Origin: Mycteria americana
Lineage: Eukaryota > Chordata > Aves > Ciconiiformes > Ciconiidae
Length of the DNA: 64,000 nucleotides
Assembly: GCF_035582795.1 (NCBI RefSeq)
Contig: NC_134369.1
Coordinates: 54,994,001 to 55,058,000 of the forward strand
Direction of reading: 5' to 3'
The translations under genes and the position numbers were made by a program. The notes under the pieces are model-generated. The model was given only the letters and a program-made list of their open reading frames with translations, ran no database searches and was not told the origin of the DNA. This document shows, piece by piece, positions 1 to 12,873 of this stretch (positions are counted from its first letter, which is position 1; each line of letters opens with the position of its first letter).

Positions 1-145
1 GTCACCGTCCCTGGAGGTATTTAAAAGAGGTGCAGATGTGATGCTTAGGGACATGGTTTAGTGGTGGACTTGGCAGTATTTGGTTTACAGTTGGACTTGA
101 TGATCTTAAGGGTCTTTTTCAACCTAAATGATTCTATGATTCTAT
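1..145 (+). repeat. CR1 LINE 3' tail (cut by window edge)
   Basis: The segment shows the typical CR1 3' end: a block reading 'ttggacttgatgatctt' followed by 'gattctatgattctata', the (ATTCTATG)n terminus that marks CR1 elements in birds and reptiles. The reverse-transcriptase part would lie to the left of the window. It is a dead fragment with no coding capacity here. Confidence 0.9.
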
Positions 146-3100
146 ACATCCTTTTCATTTAGGTTCTAGGTTATGTTTGCTATTTTAAAACACTGTCGAT
201 TCATGTTCAGTTTGTCATGTGCTATTAATGGCCAATTCTTTTTTGAAAAACTGTTACCTAAACTGTAGTGCCTCCAGTCTATGCAGGTGATTATTCCTAT
301 GTACCATTTTACATGTATTGTTGTTGAATTGCTTCTATTTTTTCAGATCCCTTTCCCATATCCATTTTGTTTTGAATCCTAGTCCTTCAGCATCTTTGCC
401 ACCCCTGACTACCTGGGATCATCTTCAGCCTTAAAAATTGTGTTCTCTATTCCATCATCCAAGTTATTAATAAAAATATTGACTCAGGCCAAGTCTTGCG
501 GAACCCAGTAGATACCTTCTTCCAGTTTGAAATGAAACTACGCTCTGTACATACTGTTGTCTGAATACAGTTTCCCAATCAATTTTGCACTCATCTTGTG
601 TTAGTTTCATCAAGTATAAATGACAGTAAGCGGCTATTGCAGTATTTTTATTCCAGGTCGTGAGACATGAGCCAGAGAAGATTTAGCTTTCAGATCCGAG
701 TGAATTTGCACAACTGATTAGTAAGGTCAAAAGTAGTTAAAATTTAAAATCAAACAAAAGGAAATCTTGATTTACCAAGCCTCCAACACAAAACTCCACT
801 CTGCCCTTTTACAGTCACATCTTATAAAACAATTGTGTTCCCAGAGCTACAGAAGTAGATGAAACTAGTTGAAAGATTACCTGGAAGAATTCAATCTGAA
901 AAATACAAAAGCACTTTGGGAATACACAGTAGGATTTGCGTTGGGTTTTTTTCCTCTACACCATGTATTTCTGTTCTACTGATTAAAATCCATTAAAAAA
1001 AAGTCAAACATCAGCATGGAATATTTTTCTATAAATATGAGTTCAATTTTAATTTAAATTTGTACATCAAATCCTATTTCATGTGTGATTATGCTAGACA
1101 TATTTAACCTGATTGGCTAAAAGTACTGAAACACAGAACAACTTTTTGTGTGTGTGTGATGAAAAGGTTTTTCAAGAATGATTTTCCCTTGATGTGTCAG
1201 GCTGCTGATTATCTTTTCGAAACATTGATCTCCGTGAGGACAGCAGGAATAGAGCCGTGTGATCAGCAGATCATGGAAACTTCCTAGCTTCAATCCCCAA
1301 ACAAACCTTGTGGATTTGCAATGAGTATGCCGAATGTGAGTGAGTTCATTATTTATTCGTCTAAGGCATTGCGGCTCCTGGTCCACTAGCAAATGCTTCT
1401 CTAACAGAAAAAAAAAACGTGTAAAATGTACTTTGCCTTGCCATCAGATACACATCATAGGTAAATATTCCTCGCAGGGAAGCTGGCCTGAGCTAAGGCT
1501 TGCTGGAGGGAAATCGTGCTGCTCCCTCTCATAACCCTGGAGAGTTTCACATTAAATATACAAAATCTGCTTTGTAGGAAGTAGGTCAATACAGTGAAGC
1601 CATCATTCTTTTAATTTTTATAAACTTTGAATGGGCTGATGAGAGGAGCTGTATCACGGCTGTTTTGCAACAGTAATAAGTGCAATAAGCAGTTTCCAGC
1701 ACAGAACAGCACAGACCTAAATGGGGCCCCTGAAAGCAAATTTAAGTTTATAATAATAGCAAACAACAGAGACCATGTAGAACCACAGAGAAGAAAGTGA
1801 TGAGAACTCGCTAAACATACTGCTCGTCTTCTTACTACCATTAGGAATTGACACTGGATGTCGATGAGGACTAGATGTAGGTTGGGACTTTTAAAAAGGA
1901 AGCAACGGTCTCCTTTCAGATGCATGGTAAAGTGGGAAATTTTTAGGGCTGCTTTTTCAAGAAGTTGCTCCTAAGTGTGTAAGCAAAAGAGCTTGCTGCA
2001 TGTACCATCTTGGTAATCCTATTGCCATGGTGAGCTGCAGCAGGGGAATACATGATAATCAAAGCATGTTTGCATTATTATTACAGGAAAGAGAAGTACT
2101 TAAGTATCTAAACAGACCAGGTTACTCCCAAATAATAACATTTCCAAAAGACTTAGATGACTTAGGTGACTGAGCCTCAAATTAGAGTTATTTTCAGTCA
2201 GGTTCCACAGGCCACTTTAAAACAGCGGATATATTTCCAACATCAGCCTGCTTTGACGGTCCCCCTATACCACAGCTCCACAGAAAGCGGGCAATGTGGT
2301 CATGTCACCCCAAATACCTCCTTCGACATGAACACAGCCACCACACGCTTCCCGCTCTGCACGCTGAGCTGGGGCCCCTCCGTGCCTGGAGGGTTTGAAG
2401 GCACGCACGGCCCCATCCCACAAGGGTTGCTGTGTTTGCAGTAGCAAGGCATTTCCCCACTCTTGCGGTTTGTTTTCATGGTTATCCAGCTCTGATTTTC
2501 CCCGGGAGCGGGCTGGCCAGCCAGGCAGCCACACATGCTGGGGGCTTCCCAAGCACCGCGTCCCAGGGCGCCCACCCACGGCCCCGTGTTCAGGCTCTGC
2601 TGCAGCAGAAAAGGCTGCGCCTCGGGCTGCCTGCCCAGCCTCTGACGGAGATTTCACTACCCAGCCAGCAGTTCAGGTGCCCGGACCCCCTGCACGTTCC
2701 TGGGGCAGATGCTCACAGGGATGGGCAGTTTTGGGAGAGCTTTAGGATGAAATTGTAAGACTGCTCAGATGTTCCTTTACTTAAAAAGCCTCTCTACTAA
2801 TATAGCTAGCAAAAATCACCATAAGCAAGTTTTCCTGTGAGCAGCGGAACTAACAATGCCTGTTTGCATACATGTGTCTGATGTCCCCTATGCTTGTTCC
2901 CTGCAACGACTACAACATCCACATATTCCCTACATGACCAGCAAAGCAATCCAGCCCCTTTCTTTCTATTCCCAGTGACACTCTAATCCAATACCCCTCT
3001 TGGATATCCAATAGCCAGATAGTCTTAGCTCCTTCCTGTAGCCATAGCAAGCCCACTATGATATCCTAATTATTTTCCACATGTTTAATACCCCTGTCTC

Positions 3101-5900
3101 CTGCGTTGCTCCCTGCCCCCTGGCCAGTGCATCCTAAGCTGGCAGTGGCCGGGCAGGCTGCTAACAGGCCAGGTAACAGCTTGCCCTGCCCCTCCCTCAG
3201 GCACTCTTCTCTCCTAGGCACTTATCTTCACAAAATTTGTAGAAATTTAATATTTTTCATATTTCTACCCCTGCGTCAAATGTGGTTGAAAATAACCAAG
3301 AGGTTCAAATGCTTTCAAAGAGTCCAAACAGTTGTGTTCCCAGGTCATTACCAACAAAAAGTGTGAGCAGGAGGCTGTAACCACGACACATCTCTAACAC
3401 TAAGCAGGTATTGTGACGGGGGGAAAGGAATCTGCTTCTGACCCAGTCCAGCTGCCAGCACAAATACTCTAATAACTAATCAGAATCTGAGTATTCTAGG
3501 AAAGAATATCAGAATATTTCAGGGTCAGAGGAAAATAGGAGCAAAGAATAATATCTCACATACATACAGCTACACATAACTCTGAAGCACTCCAGAAACA
3601 CTGTGTTATTACCAGATGTAATACCACAAACCACTTGAGTATATTCTATTTTAAAGCAAAAACATTAAACTGCATGAGATGGGTTCTGAATGATATTTAT
3701 AGAGACAAGTAGAAAAGCTATTGCCTGTATCTCCAAAGGCAGCTGAATGATGACATCTGTTCAAGGTGCAAAGCAAGTGAGAAACAAGTAGCATGTTAAA
3801 CTGTATTCAGAAGATGTGTTATTATGCTATATAGATCAGATATGTGTCCTCATCCTGGTTATTATTGTAATAGCTTGACAAAAAGATGATTACAAAAGTA
3901 AAAAAATAAAGCCTAAGGAAAAGCAATTAAAAATATTCAAATCAGAGGTCCCTAAGTGCTTTTTTCCAAGGCACGCACATAGGAAAACAAAAAGTCAGGA
4001 CTATTTGCAGGTCTGAGTCATTAAATAAGCGTGAGTCTTGCTTATAGCGCGACTGGAAAGCAGAGGAAAAACAAAGGGCACAAGGCATGACTGAGAAAAG
4101 CCAGTCCTTCAGCACGAGCTTCGCTGGGTGCTCGGGAGGGCAGCTATTCCCTCCTGCGCAGGTACACCAGGAGCAAGGCTCACACCTCTCACTCGAGTCC
4201 CGGGGTGCCCAGCAGAGTTACCACTTGCAGAATAAAAGGAGCAGAATAAATATGGGGACCCATTTGGTTACTTCTACTGAAAGAATTAAAAAGGTATGAA
4301 TTGGAATAAAACGCCAAAAAAAAGGCAAATAAAAGGAAAAAAGTTGCACTGTTAAGATTGTGTTTAGTTAATGCAGAACAATAATCATGTAAAGAACACA
4401 GCAGAATTTTAAAAATGGACATTTACATAAATAATAATTGTGCTATCTGATATAAAATAATGCTTCTGAATCATCATCCTTCCAGGCAGATAATGTTAAG
4501 AAAAAATTGCCCTCTCCTGCAAAACATAAATTTTTATAAAAAGTGCATGTGAAGGTTTTACACTTTTCTCTTAGCAGGTGGCATTAAGGACTCCTAACCA
4601 GACCAATAAGCCTCTGCAGTTCTCCTAAACACTGTTTCCCATGTTACTAAACTGCTCGGGAAGTACACGAGCAAAGCAAATTTACTTTAGAAATATATCT
4701 GTGCTAAAAGCAATATAGACCCCGTAACAGAATATTTATTGAAAAAGCAAAATGTATGTTTATATACTGCAACCATATCATACATTTAAAGATTTTCTTC
4801 TCCACTGATGAATGCTCAGGAAAGCAACAGGTTTGTTACAAACAGATGCAAACTAGCAAGTTCCTTTTCAGCTTTGGTAAATGCTGTGAACTACTTAAGG
4901 GCGAAGCACTTTCACAAACAGATTTTTCAGGTGGGGGTAAAATGACAGATTTACACCAGGGAAGGATTTGGCCTTTGGCACTGTGGGGCCCAAATATTAG
5001 GCCAGCTCTTTCCCATTCAAGTAATGTACTGCTCTCTGCGAAGCCTTCTGGAGTGCTCACATTTCTGATTCTTGCAGCAGTTAGATATTAGAATAACAGT
5101 AGGGGTACAGCGTAGAAGTACATTTACATTAAAAGACCTGTAAGGAATACTAGTGTGCTATTATATGTAGCTGTATGAATCTTTTAGACTGCATTTTAAG
5201 TGTTGCATTCCATCACCTTATTCTACTTTAACAGCTATTTGCTTTTTGCAGAGGTTAGGAATTGGTACATAAGCTTAGCATTAGGGATTAGGCTAATGTT
5301 CCATGAAGATGGGCAACTGTGATAGTGTATCATTCTAAACTCACATTTTATCAGATTCAAGTCTTTCAAAGTGATTTTCCCACTATTTCGTGAATTACCT
5401 ATTCCTTTGATGACACTTTCTCATTGAGAGATATTCAGTTATCGACCAGCTATTAGAAGGATTGGTGCAGCATGCTGAAAGCAATAAGGAAGTGTGAGAT
5501 CTGACCCTATAAAAGCCCTATCGTCACCAAGTTTGGCTCCCACAAACAAGAAGCTATGAGAGTATTGATAGCATGCAATCCATTTATTTTCATGCCTAGA
5601 AATGGTTTGTAGGTTATTTAAAAATTAAGACACTGGTATTTTTCTACTCAATAAAAGACAGCAATGTTATCATACATGCATGGATTAATTTTTTTCAGGT
5701 AACACTGACCAAAATGACTACTTGCTTAACAATACAAACCAGCGGACATTAGGAAACACGTTGGTTTTTTTTCCAACCACCTTTTCAGAGTGCGTAAGGG
5801 CAGGATGAGTGGCACTGCCACAATGCACAGAAACTTATGGCTGGTGGTTTGGGGTGGAAGTGGGATTTGGCACTTCGGAACACAACACAGAAGTGTTTGC
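146..5900. other. Intergenic DNA, no gene recognised
   Basis: Open frames here are short, overlap on both strands and resemble no family I know. Bases 2300-2720 are markedly GC-rich against an AT-rich background but have no promoter-like context I can support. There is a (TG)6 tract near 1148-1159. I see no RNA gene or clear transposon in this stretch. Confidence 0.6.
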
Positions 5901-5929
5901 ACAAGTCAAAAGGCTGCCATATGAGCAGA

Positions 5930-6620
5930 GATCTCAAGCCTTTCAAGCGAGAGGGCGTTTTGTTGCTCCTGCCCTGTGCCGGGGATGTAGCCTGGCCCCC
6001 ATAGCAGCCCCCAAAGCTGGGGGCTGCTCTCAGCCCCACACGCGGGCCCTGCTCCCCCCCCACTGCTGCCAGGCGTTTTGGGGAGGCACCAGGCGATCCC
6101 CTGACACTCGGGACGAAAGCCAGCGGGGAGCCAGTCCCTCGGGGGAGCCGGGTGCCTCGGCCTGTGCCCCACAGGGTTGCGCTCAGCGGGGAGGGCTGGG
6201 GAGAAAACCAAGCCTGTGAGGCACCGTGACAGACCCCTGCCCGAGACCTGCCGAGGGTGAGGTGTGTCTGGATGAGACCCCACTGAGGGGAATCGGGGAC
6301 GGATATGGCCCTGAGATGGCCGGGCTAGGCCATGGGGCTGTGGCTGGGCCAAAGCTGGGCCAGGACATGGGCCCACGGCCAGGCAGGGCAGGGCAGTGGG
6401 GAGCTGGAGAGCAGCCTTGCTGCAGCGTCACCAGGACAGGGGCTGATGGCCCTGGAGGGCTGACATGGGGTGCTGGGCCACAGGCAGGGTGGGAAAGGCC
6501 GGTCAGGGCCAGTGAGGCCCTCAGTGCCCTGACTCATGTGGGGTTTGCCCTGGTGAGGACGAGAGCTCCAGCTCAGATGGCCAGGGCTGCCTCTAGGCAC
6601 GGGTGTCTCAGTTGGCGGAG
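5930..6620. other. GC-rich patch, borderline CpG-rich
   Basis: This block is GC-rich. By hand I count about 21 CpG in 5940-6330, which is borderline for a CpG island. From about 6320 to 6480 it becomes G-rich with imperfect GGGCCA/GGCAGGG units. Frames up to about 156 codons are open on both strands, as expected for low-AT sequence, and show no recognisable domain. It could be an orphan CpG island, a GC-rich degenerate repeat or a distal promoter. Confidence 0.45.
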
Positions 6621-8060
6621 CTGAGAAACAGCCATTTTAGGCAGGAACTTCTCAAGGGGCAGCAAGAGCATGATGAGGTTCGTGGTTTGCTTCAGCTCAG
6701 TTTCGGTTCCCTGGAGAAGCCCCACCAGTGATGCCCCCAGATCCCACCAGCTGTTTGCTTGGCATGGCACGGCATGACATGGCTGCTCCCTCGCAGCGCT
6801 GCGAGGCCCCACCATGTCCTGTGACAGGAGGGACAGTCAGCACTCACTGCCGAAACGAGAGCCTGTCAATTAAATGCTCTCTAATTTAATTTGCCTGTCA
6901 CGGACTCAGGCCATTTTGTGCGAGAGTGTCTCTAACCCTGTCTATTAGTATGTTAGCACAGCTTGTCAAAACGCTCTCATGGTCTCAGCAAACAGCTAAA
7001 TGAGACACTTGTCCCTTCTTGTGCGATGTTATCAAATCCACGCATACAGCTCCCGTGCATGCTGTTTGCTGAAAGGCAGATGTTTCTGTTCATTGAAACT
7101 CACTTGCTATCCATAAGACAATTTTTATGTCTTCAGTTCTGTTTTTTCAGAAGTTATTCTTGTGGCTGAGTTTGTGCTCCTGTCAAATACGGTGTCAGTG
7201 GTGAGTGGGGGTAGAACGCAGTTCCCACATGGGAAGTAAATGATCTACATTGTTCTCAGAGCATAACCTGGGGTTTGTGTTTTACAGATTCCTGAAGGCC
7301 TCTCCTCCTGCTTTGCTTGGTATAAGATAACAAATGCTGCAGGAAAATGCATTGGCTTCATGCAAGCGGAGGACAAATATTCAGATTGAAATCCCTGTTG
7401 GAAACAAATGATCAGACCTGATTTTTGTTCTTCTGAAGAGCAGACTCCTATATCCCAGGCTAGTGTCTCAGTCATGGGGTCATGGACTGCTTTCTTTGGG
7501 CTATATCTGCCTTAGAAAAATGTTACTATGGGCCTGAAAAGTTCTCCAATTAGTAAGTGACAAAAAATTTCAAATTATTTCAAAGGAGAACTAGGCAAAC
7601 TGGTGGGGAAAAGGTCTGTTAAGGGTGCTTCCACATAATTATTTATTTGAAAACTAACCTCTGTGATACTGCTGTGACCATTGTTGAGCCTGAGTCTACA
7701 CGGTGGGACAAAAGCTGTCCCTAGTATGTTCCACAGTTCAGGTCACCCTTTCCTCCTCACCAGGCTTTGCTGAAGGCTTGTTGGAGAGCAGCTCAGATCA
7801 CCCCCTTCACTTGTGCCACCACTTCCTTTTGAAGGAAACCTGGAGGTAAGTGTAGGTCTCAAGCCCAGTCTCTGGATGTGCCGCTGATGCATGGCCAGGG
7901 AAAGCTGGGGGACCAGAGCTGCAGCAGAGGTTGTGGAAGAGCTCAGTCTTGTAGCCTCCACTCAGCATGTTTCACACCTTCAATTTCTTTATCTTCCTAG
8001 CACAATTATACAGAGGAAAGGCAATAGCTAATGTCACAGCTGAGGCATTACTCCACTGCA

Positions 8061-8076
8061 TTTTTTTTTTTTTTTT
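8061..8076 (+). repeat. T16 homopolymer
   Basis: Sixteen consecutive T residues in intergenic DNA. No SINE body or target-site duplication could be recognised beside it. Confidence 0.9.
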
Positions 8077-11008
8077 ACCAAGAGAGAGTTTGTTCTAAGA
8101 CATAAAATTCTATGTGATCTATTTTAGTGAATAGCTGGGGTGGTGAAGGACTCTGCTGTGCTAGCTAAAAAAAAAAGGACCATTTTTATTTTGACTGTAG
8201 TGCACTGTCTGGGGCACGATGGACTGATGATGGAGCAAGCCTGGTAAGTACTTACCAAGCTCAGACAGGACAAATGCATGTAAATGTCAGAGTGATTCTG
8301 GTTGTTCTTTATTCATTGGCTGTCAGTACCTTTGAACTTAATATTATTTTCATTTCCTCTCCCTGTTCCTCATTTCCAGTGCAATTGATACAAACCAACA
8401 AGTACTGTTAGGAATGTGTTGTGCTTTACACTGAGCAGCAGGCTTGTTTGATGTTAACAGCTTTGAGTACATGACGCTAGCATGTCATTACCTGATGTTA
8501 CCCTTCCTTCATATCAATGCCAGTGAGACTAGAGGAGCTTCTGGGAAGCTACAGGTATTGAAGATTCATCCTCTGCCCCTTTACTCTTTTTGGTATGTTC
8601 AAATCCCAAGTTTAGGATCCTGCCTTCCAGACACTGAATCTTCATCAATTCCAGTGAACTTTAGAGTCGTAATTGAAAGCCTATCCAGACGATTAGATCT
8701 TCGGACAAGGCCAGTGCACTAGCACAATAATGGAAGATAATAGAAGAGGCTATGCAATGGTTTTTGTACTCTTCATTTGTTTGCATTCTAACTTGGCTTC
8801 CTTTAGTGAGTAACCTCTTTTGTTGGGTTTTTCTTTTTTTGGTCTTTGAGTTCTAAGAATCTCAGTCTTCAGAAGAAATAACCACAAGTTCTGCTATTTT
8901 TTTCCAATTAAAAATGTTACTTCTGACATTTATTGGGTGACTGGTTTCTCTTAGTGCTTATTAGTATAGTCATAATAAAGCAGTGAGGAAGATTTTGGAT
9001 GAGTTTTTTTCAGTTTGTATGTTTTCTACTTTGGTTACTCTAATCATGTCTGAAAGCCTTGTGCTTACACTAAGGGGTAGCCAAGTAGCTTAAACTAACT
9101 TTTGACAATGGATTTGTTTTTACCAATCCTGAGAGCGGCTGGGGGGAGAATTGTCCTTCATGTCAAGTTTCATGGACCTCCCTGCTAAATTTGTCTTCTT
9201 TTTTACTTTTATCTTAAAAGTAAATTTACTGATTACTTCCTGTTACTTCCTGATTGACTCAGAGGTTTTCATAGCATGCCAGTGCCACTGTGATAGTTTA
9301 AAACCACTTGTTGCTGATGAAAATAAATGTAAATGGTCTCATTTACCTCTCTTGACCATTATTTTTGATCTGACTGTCAGAAGCTGTGCTCAGAGGAAGT
9401 CTGCATATGCAGATTGATAGAAATCTGTGGACACTCATGGAAATTTGCTACTTAGTACGCTTGGCAGTTTCCTCTGCATTGATGGCACTCCCTTTCCCCC
9501 CTGCATATAGCACATGTAGCACCCTTATGAATTAATTATCTGATATACAGGAGCAGAATGAGTTTCCATATCTTCCTGTACTGCAGTCTTCTGCTTCTAA
9601 ATTAAAACGTTTGATTGAAAAGGAGACGATTGAAGGTTCCATTTCTCCCTGATTGTTACACCAGGGTTCTTGTAGCCTGTTTAAATGGAATTTGTGATGG
9701 GACAGATGACCTCAAAAAGAGCAAGGAAACATTTTTGTCCTTTCCATCCTTTATTTGCAGAAAATACAGAATACTTCATTCTGTCTTCTCTGGGAACAGC
9801 TACAGGAAAAAATTATATTGAGTCATGTGATTTTACCTCAAGTCTTTTGCCTTAGACAAAAGTTTAGTATTTTTCTTTGGAGTTGCTAGTTTTACAGGTG
9901 AGGATATCTATGCAGTTTTGGAGAGCACATCTCTGCAAGTCTGTAAGTGCACAGTTCAAAACCATGGATTTTTTTTTTTTGCCCTCCAAGAGGAAGTAAC
10001 TGGAGGGCAACACTGGAGGGCAAAAGTAACAACACTGAGGAGATCTGGAGAGTGTTCAGATAAGAAGTTTCAGGCATGACTGCAGTAGGGAAAACAGCAG
10101 AGTAAAGATCTGGCAGTCTGGGTTTTATTGAGAGCTGAGGAGCAGAGCACAAGGTGCCTAGGGATTCTGCCCATGCAATTGCCATATGTACAGGCAATCT
10201 GCTAATGTATTTAAGGGTTGTGTTTTTATTGCCATTGTTGTCCAGATAGCTAATTTGAAAACTAGCAATGGATTTATTTGCATACGCTACTGTCATACCT
10301 GGAGTAAAAGCATCAGTTTCTTCCTAGATGTTAAAGTTGCTTGAATTTATGCAAGTGGATTTTCTAAGATTCCTGCAGAAAATAATCCAGTTTAGTTTAT
10401 TTGAATGAACTCCTCCAAGGCTTCTCCTTTAATTTGCAAATGTTTCCCTTATCTATGTGCTTTTCCTGGGATGGTAGCCAAATGTTAAGACAATGATAAT
10501 ACTAAATAGATTAAATGGCAGCACTATGTAAGGCAATGGTTTTTTCATACTGTATCTGTAGCAGTCTAGGAAATGAGGCTGAACTGAAATCCCCAGTATG
10601 AGCTCATAGCCCAGACTGTGCAATAGCAATGATTGGGATACATCCCAGAGACATATTCAGCTAAACTTCCTTTGAAAACTGCATGATTTATCTCTTGCAT
10701 GTATGTGTGTGCCTTATATTAGCTCTAAACAAATCTTAATATGTTCACCTAATATGTTCATAATCATTTTTCATGCATTCACTGTTTTTACTGCTGTGTA
10801 GCTCTCCTCCCAACTTCCAGAATTGTTTGCCTCTTAATGACTTGGTAGCAGACAAGTTTTATAGTAAAAATACTTAAAATTACTTACTCTATCATTTCAT
10901 GTCCTGGAGGTAGAAGTAACAGAAGTATCTGTAGTAGGAAAAGGGATGACAATTTAATTTAACTGTAAGCCTTTTAAGAATCCCATGTCCACCTAGCACT
11001 TTGTGGTT

Positions 11009-11034
11009 ATGACCATGCAACAGGTCATGGTCAT
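11009..11034. repeat. Inverted repeat, 9-bp arms
   Basis: The arms ATGACCATG (11009-11017) and CATGGTCAT (11026-11034) are exact reverse complements separated by 8 bases. It is a small potential hairpin with no neighbouring coding sequence and no clear function. Confidence 0.8.
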
Positions 11035-11115
11035 CTGAAATTTCTCAGTGACAGTGGACAAAAATCTGATCATCTTACTTCAAAAGCACTTACCTTTTGT
11101 TCAAGCAATAGGAGT

Positions 11116-11188
11116 TAACTTTGCTCCAACTTTAGCAGTGTAGCACAACAACAGGTAACTTTGCTCCAGCTTTAGCAATATAGCACAA
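11116..11188. repeat. Two-copy tandem duplication, period 40
   Basis: Copy one starts at 11116 and copy two at 11156. Both share 'taactttgctcca' and 'tagcacaa', with about three mismatches over 33 aligned bases. The word 'tcaagcaat' also flanks the array on both sides (11101 and about 11191), so the duplicated unit may have been larger. No gene is affected. Confidence 0.85.
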
Positions 11189-12848
11189 AGTCAAGCAATT
11201 CCATTTGGAGCAAAAATGTAAGGGCAAGCCAAATACACCTTCCAATATTAAAAGAATACCTGTATCTGGTCATTAAGTATATAATCAGACACTTATTGTA
11301 CTTGCACAATTATCCCCAAAGCAGCACTACTTTAAGCACATATTTTGTTAAAATAGCTTTCATCTATAATAGCTCTAATATTCTGAGAATATGTCACAAA
11401 GCTGCAAGGTAATTTGTAGATATTCTGCTTCTTGACAAGTTGGTTTAGACACCTTACTCGCACTTGCTTTAATAAAGCACCACAGTGCAGGTGGTTCCCT
11501 GGTGTATTTAAGACATTTCTCTTTTGTTGTCACTAGTGATTACCTTGATGAATCTCTTCTGAGAACATTGGCTTCCAGTCCACTTTACCTCACTCTTCTC
11601 AGGGAGGAGAATTAAATTTAACCATGCACAGTAACGGGTTACATCCATACTTGGATAAAGTGTATTAAGTGTTTTGCATTTACATCATACTTTATTGGTG
11701 TTTCTCTGGAGTGGCCTGTGCTCATATTTGGTAAGGAATCATTCAAGCTGACAAACTGATCCATCTGAGAGAAGTAAAAATTAGATCAAACTCCAGTTCT
11801 AGCAGACATATCGAACGTGGGCTATGGGTAGGGACACTGGACAGGGTTCTGGGTGTTGGGTTGTGGGAAGGGAAGAAGAAAATCCTTCTAAGACATTGAA
11901 AATAGAGGTCATGTCTGCAAGGATCAGAACTCGAAACGGCCAAATGGCTTTGTGCTAATAATTACACTAGTGCAAATGTTGTGGTAAAGACAGGGCCTGG
12001 TTAAACATCCTTAGGCCTTGCCAGGCCATCTGTTCTGAATGTAAAACAAGTGAAATTCAAAACTGTATTTATTAATGAAGCGTTTTGAAGCCAATGAGCT
12101 ATAGAAATTATTTTTTCCCCAGCAGCCTGCACTGTCTTTGCTTAACAAAGCAAGACCCTGCAATTTCTGTTCACTAAGTATAGCAGCTACATCTCTTCCT
12201 GACAAGACTCAGAAATCTCATCAATCTCAAGTGGCTCAACTGAATATTTTCTTGGCAAAATTATCTGAGTCTAGAGAAAAAAGATACAATAGTACTTTGA
12301 GCCTTCAGAGAGCAGCCTGGCTCTGCCAATTACAAAATGGGGCCCATAAGGGGAGGAGATAATTCCATCTCTCACTAAATCACTCATTTGTGTTCTCTGC
12401 TCCTCAGATAAACACTTCAGAAGGAAACTGTTGCTTCCAACTACTTTCTCTTGCTTATGGATGTCTCATTAACTGTACTCTTCAAATATGAATTCATATA
12501 TAGGCAGCTGAAGTATGGTGATGAGTGGTACACTGCCTATGGTTAAGACAGGCTACTTGGAATTGCAAGTTTGAAAATCTGTTTTACTGAACAAAAATAT
12601 TTCTTCTCTGATGTCACTTGGAGACACTTTTTTCTGCTAACTGTGATGAAACAGCAGCAGCTGTCTGCTTCAGTTCCATTTTGCTCCAATGGATAGATGT
12701 GTCATCTCCTTCTCTCCTTCAAGTGCTCTACACTTCTGCCAAAATTTCAAAATGGATGTGGAAACATTTCTGCAACCTTTGGGCTTTGTGAGACATTTTT
12801 GAGCTATGGATTATGCTGAACTAAACAAACCCTCCCTGGCCTTGCCAA

Positions 12849-12873
12849 CTACAGACTAGATCTACAGACTAGA
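12849..12873. repeat. Short direct repeat, period 13
   Basis: The 12-mer CTACAGACTAGA occurs at 12849-12860 and again at 12862-12873. It is probably a small slippage duplication. Confidence 0.8.

Noticed and set aside
5809-6624. Overlapping frames of 130-156 codons on both strands
   Set aside because: GC-rich sequence has few stops; there is no recognisable protein, and frames on opposite strands compete.
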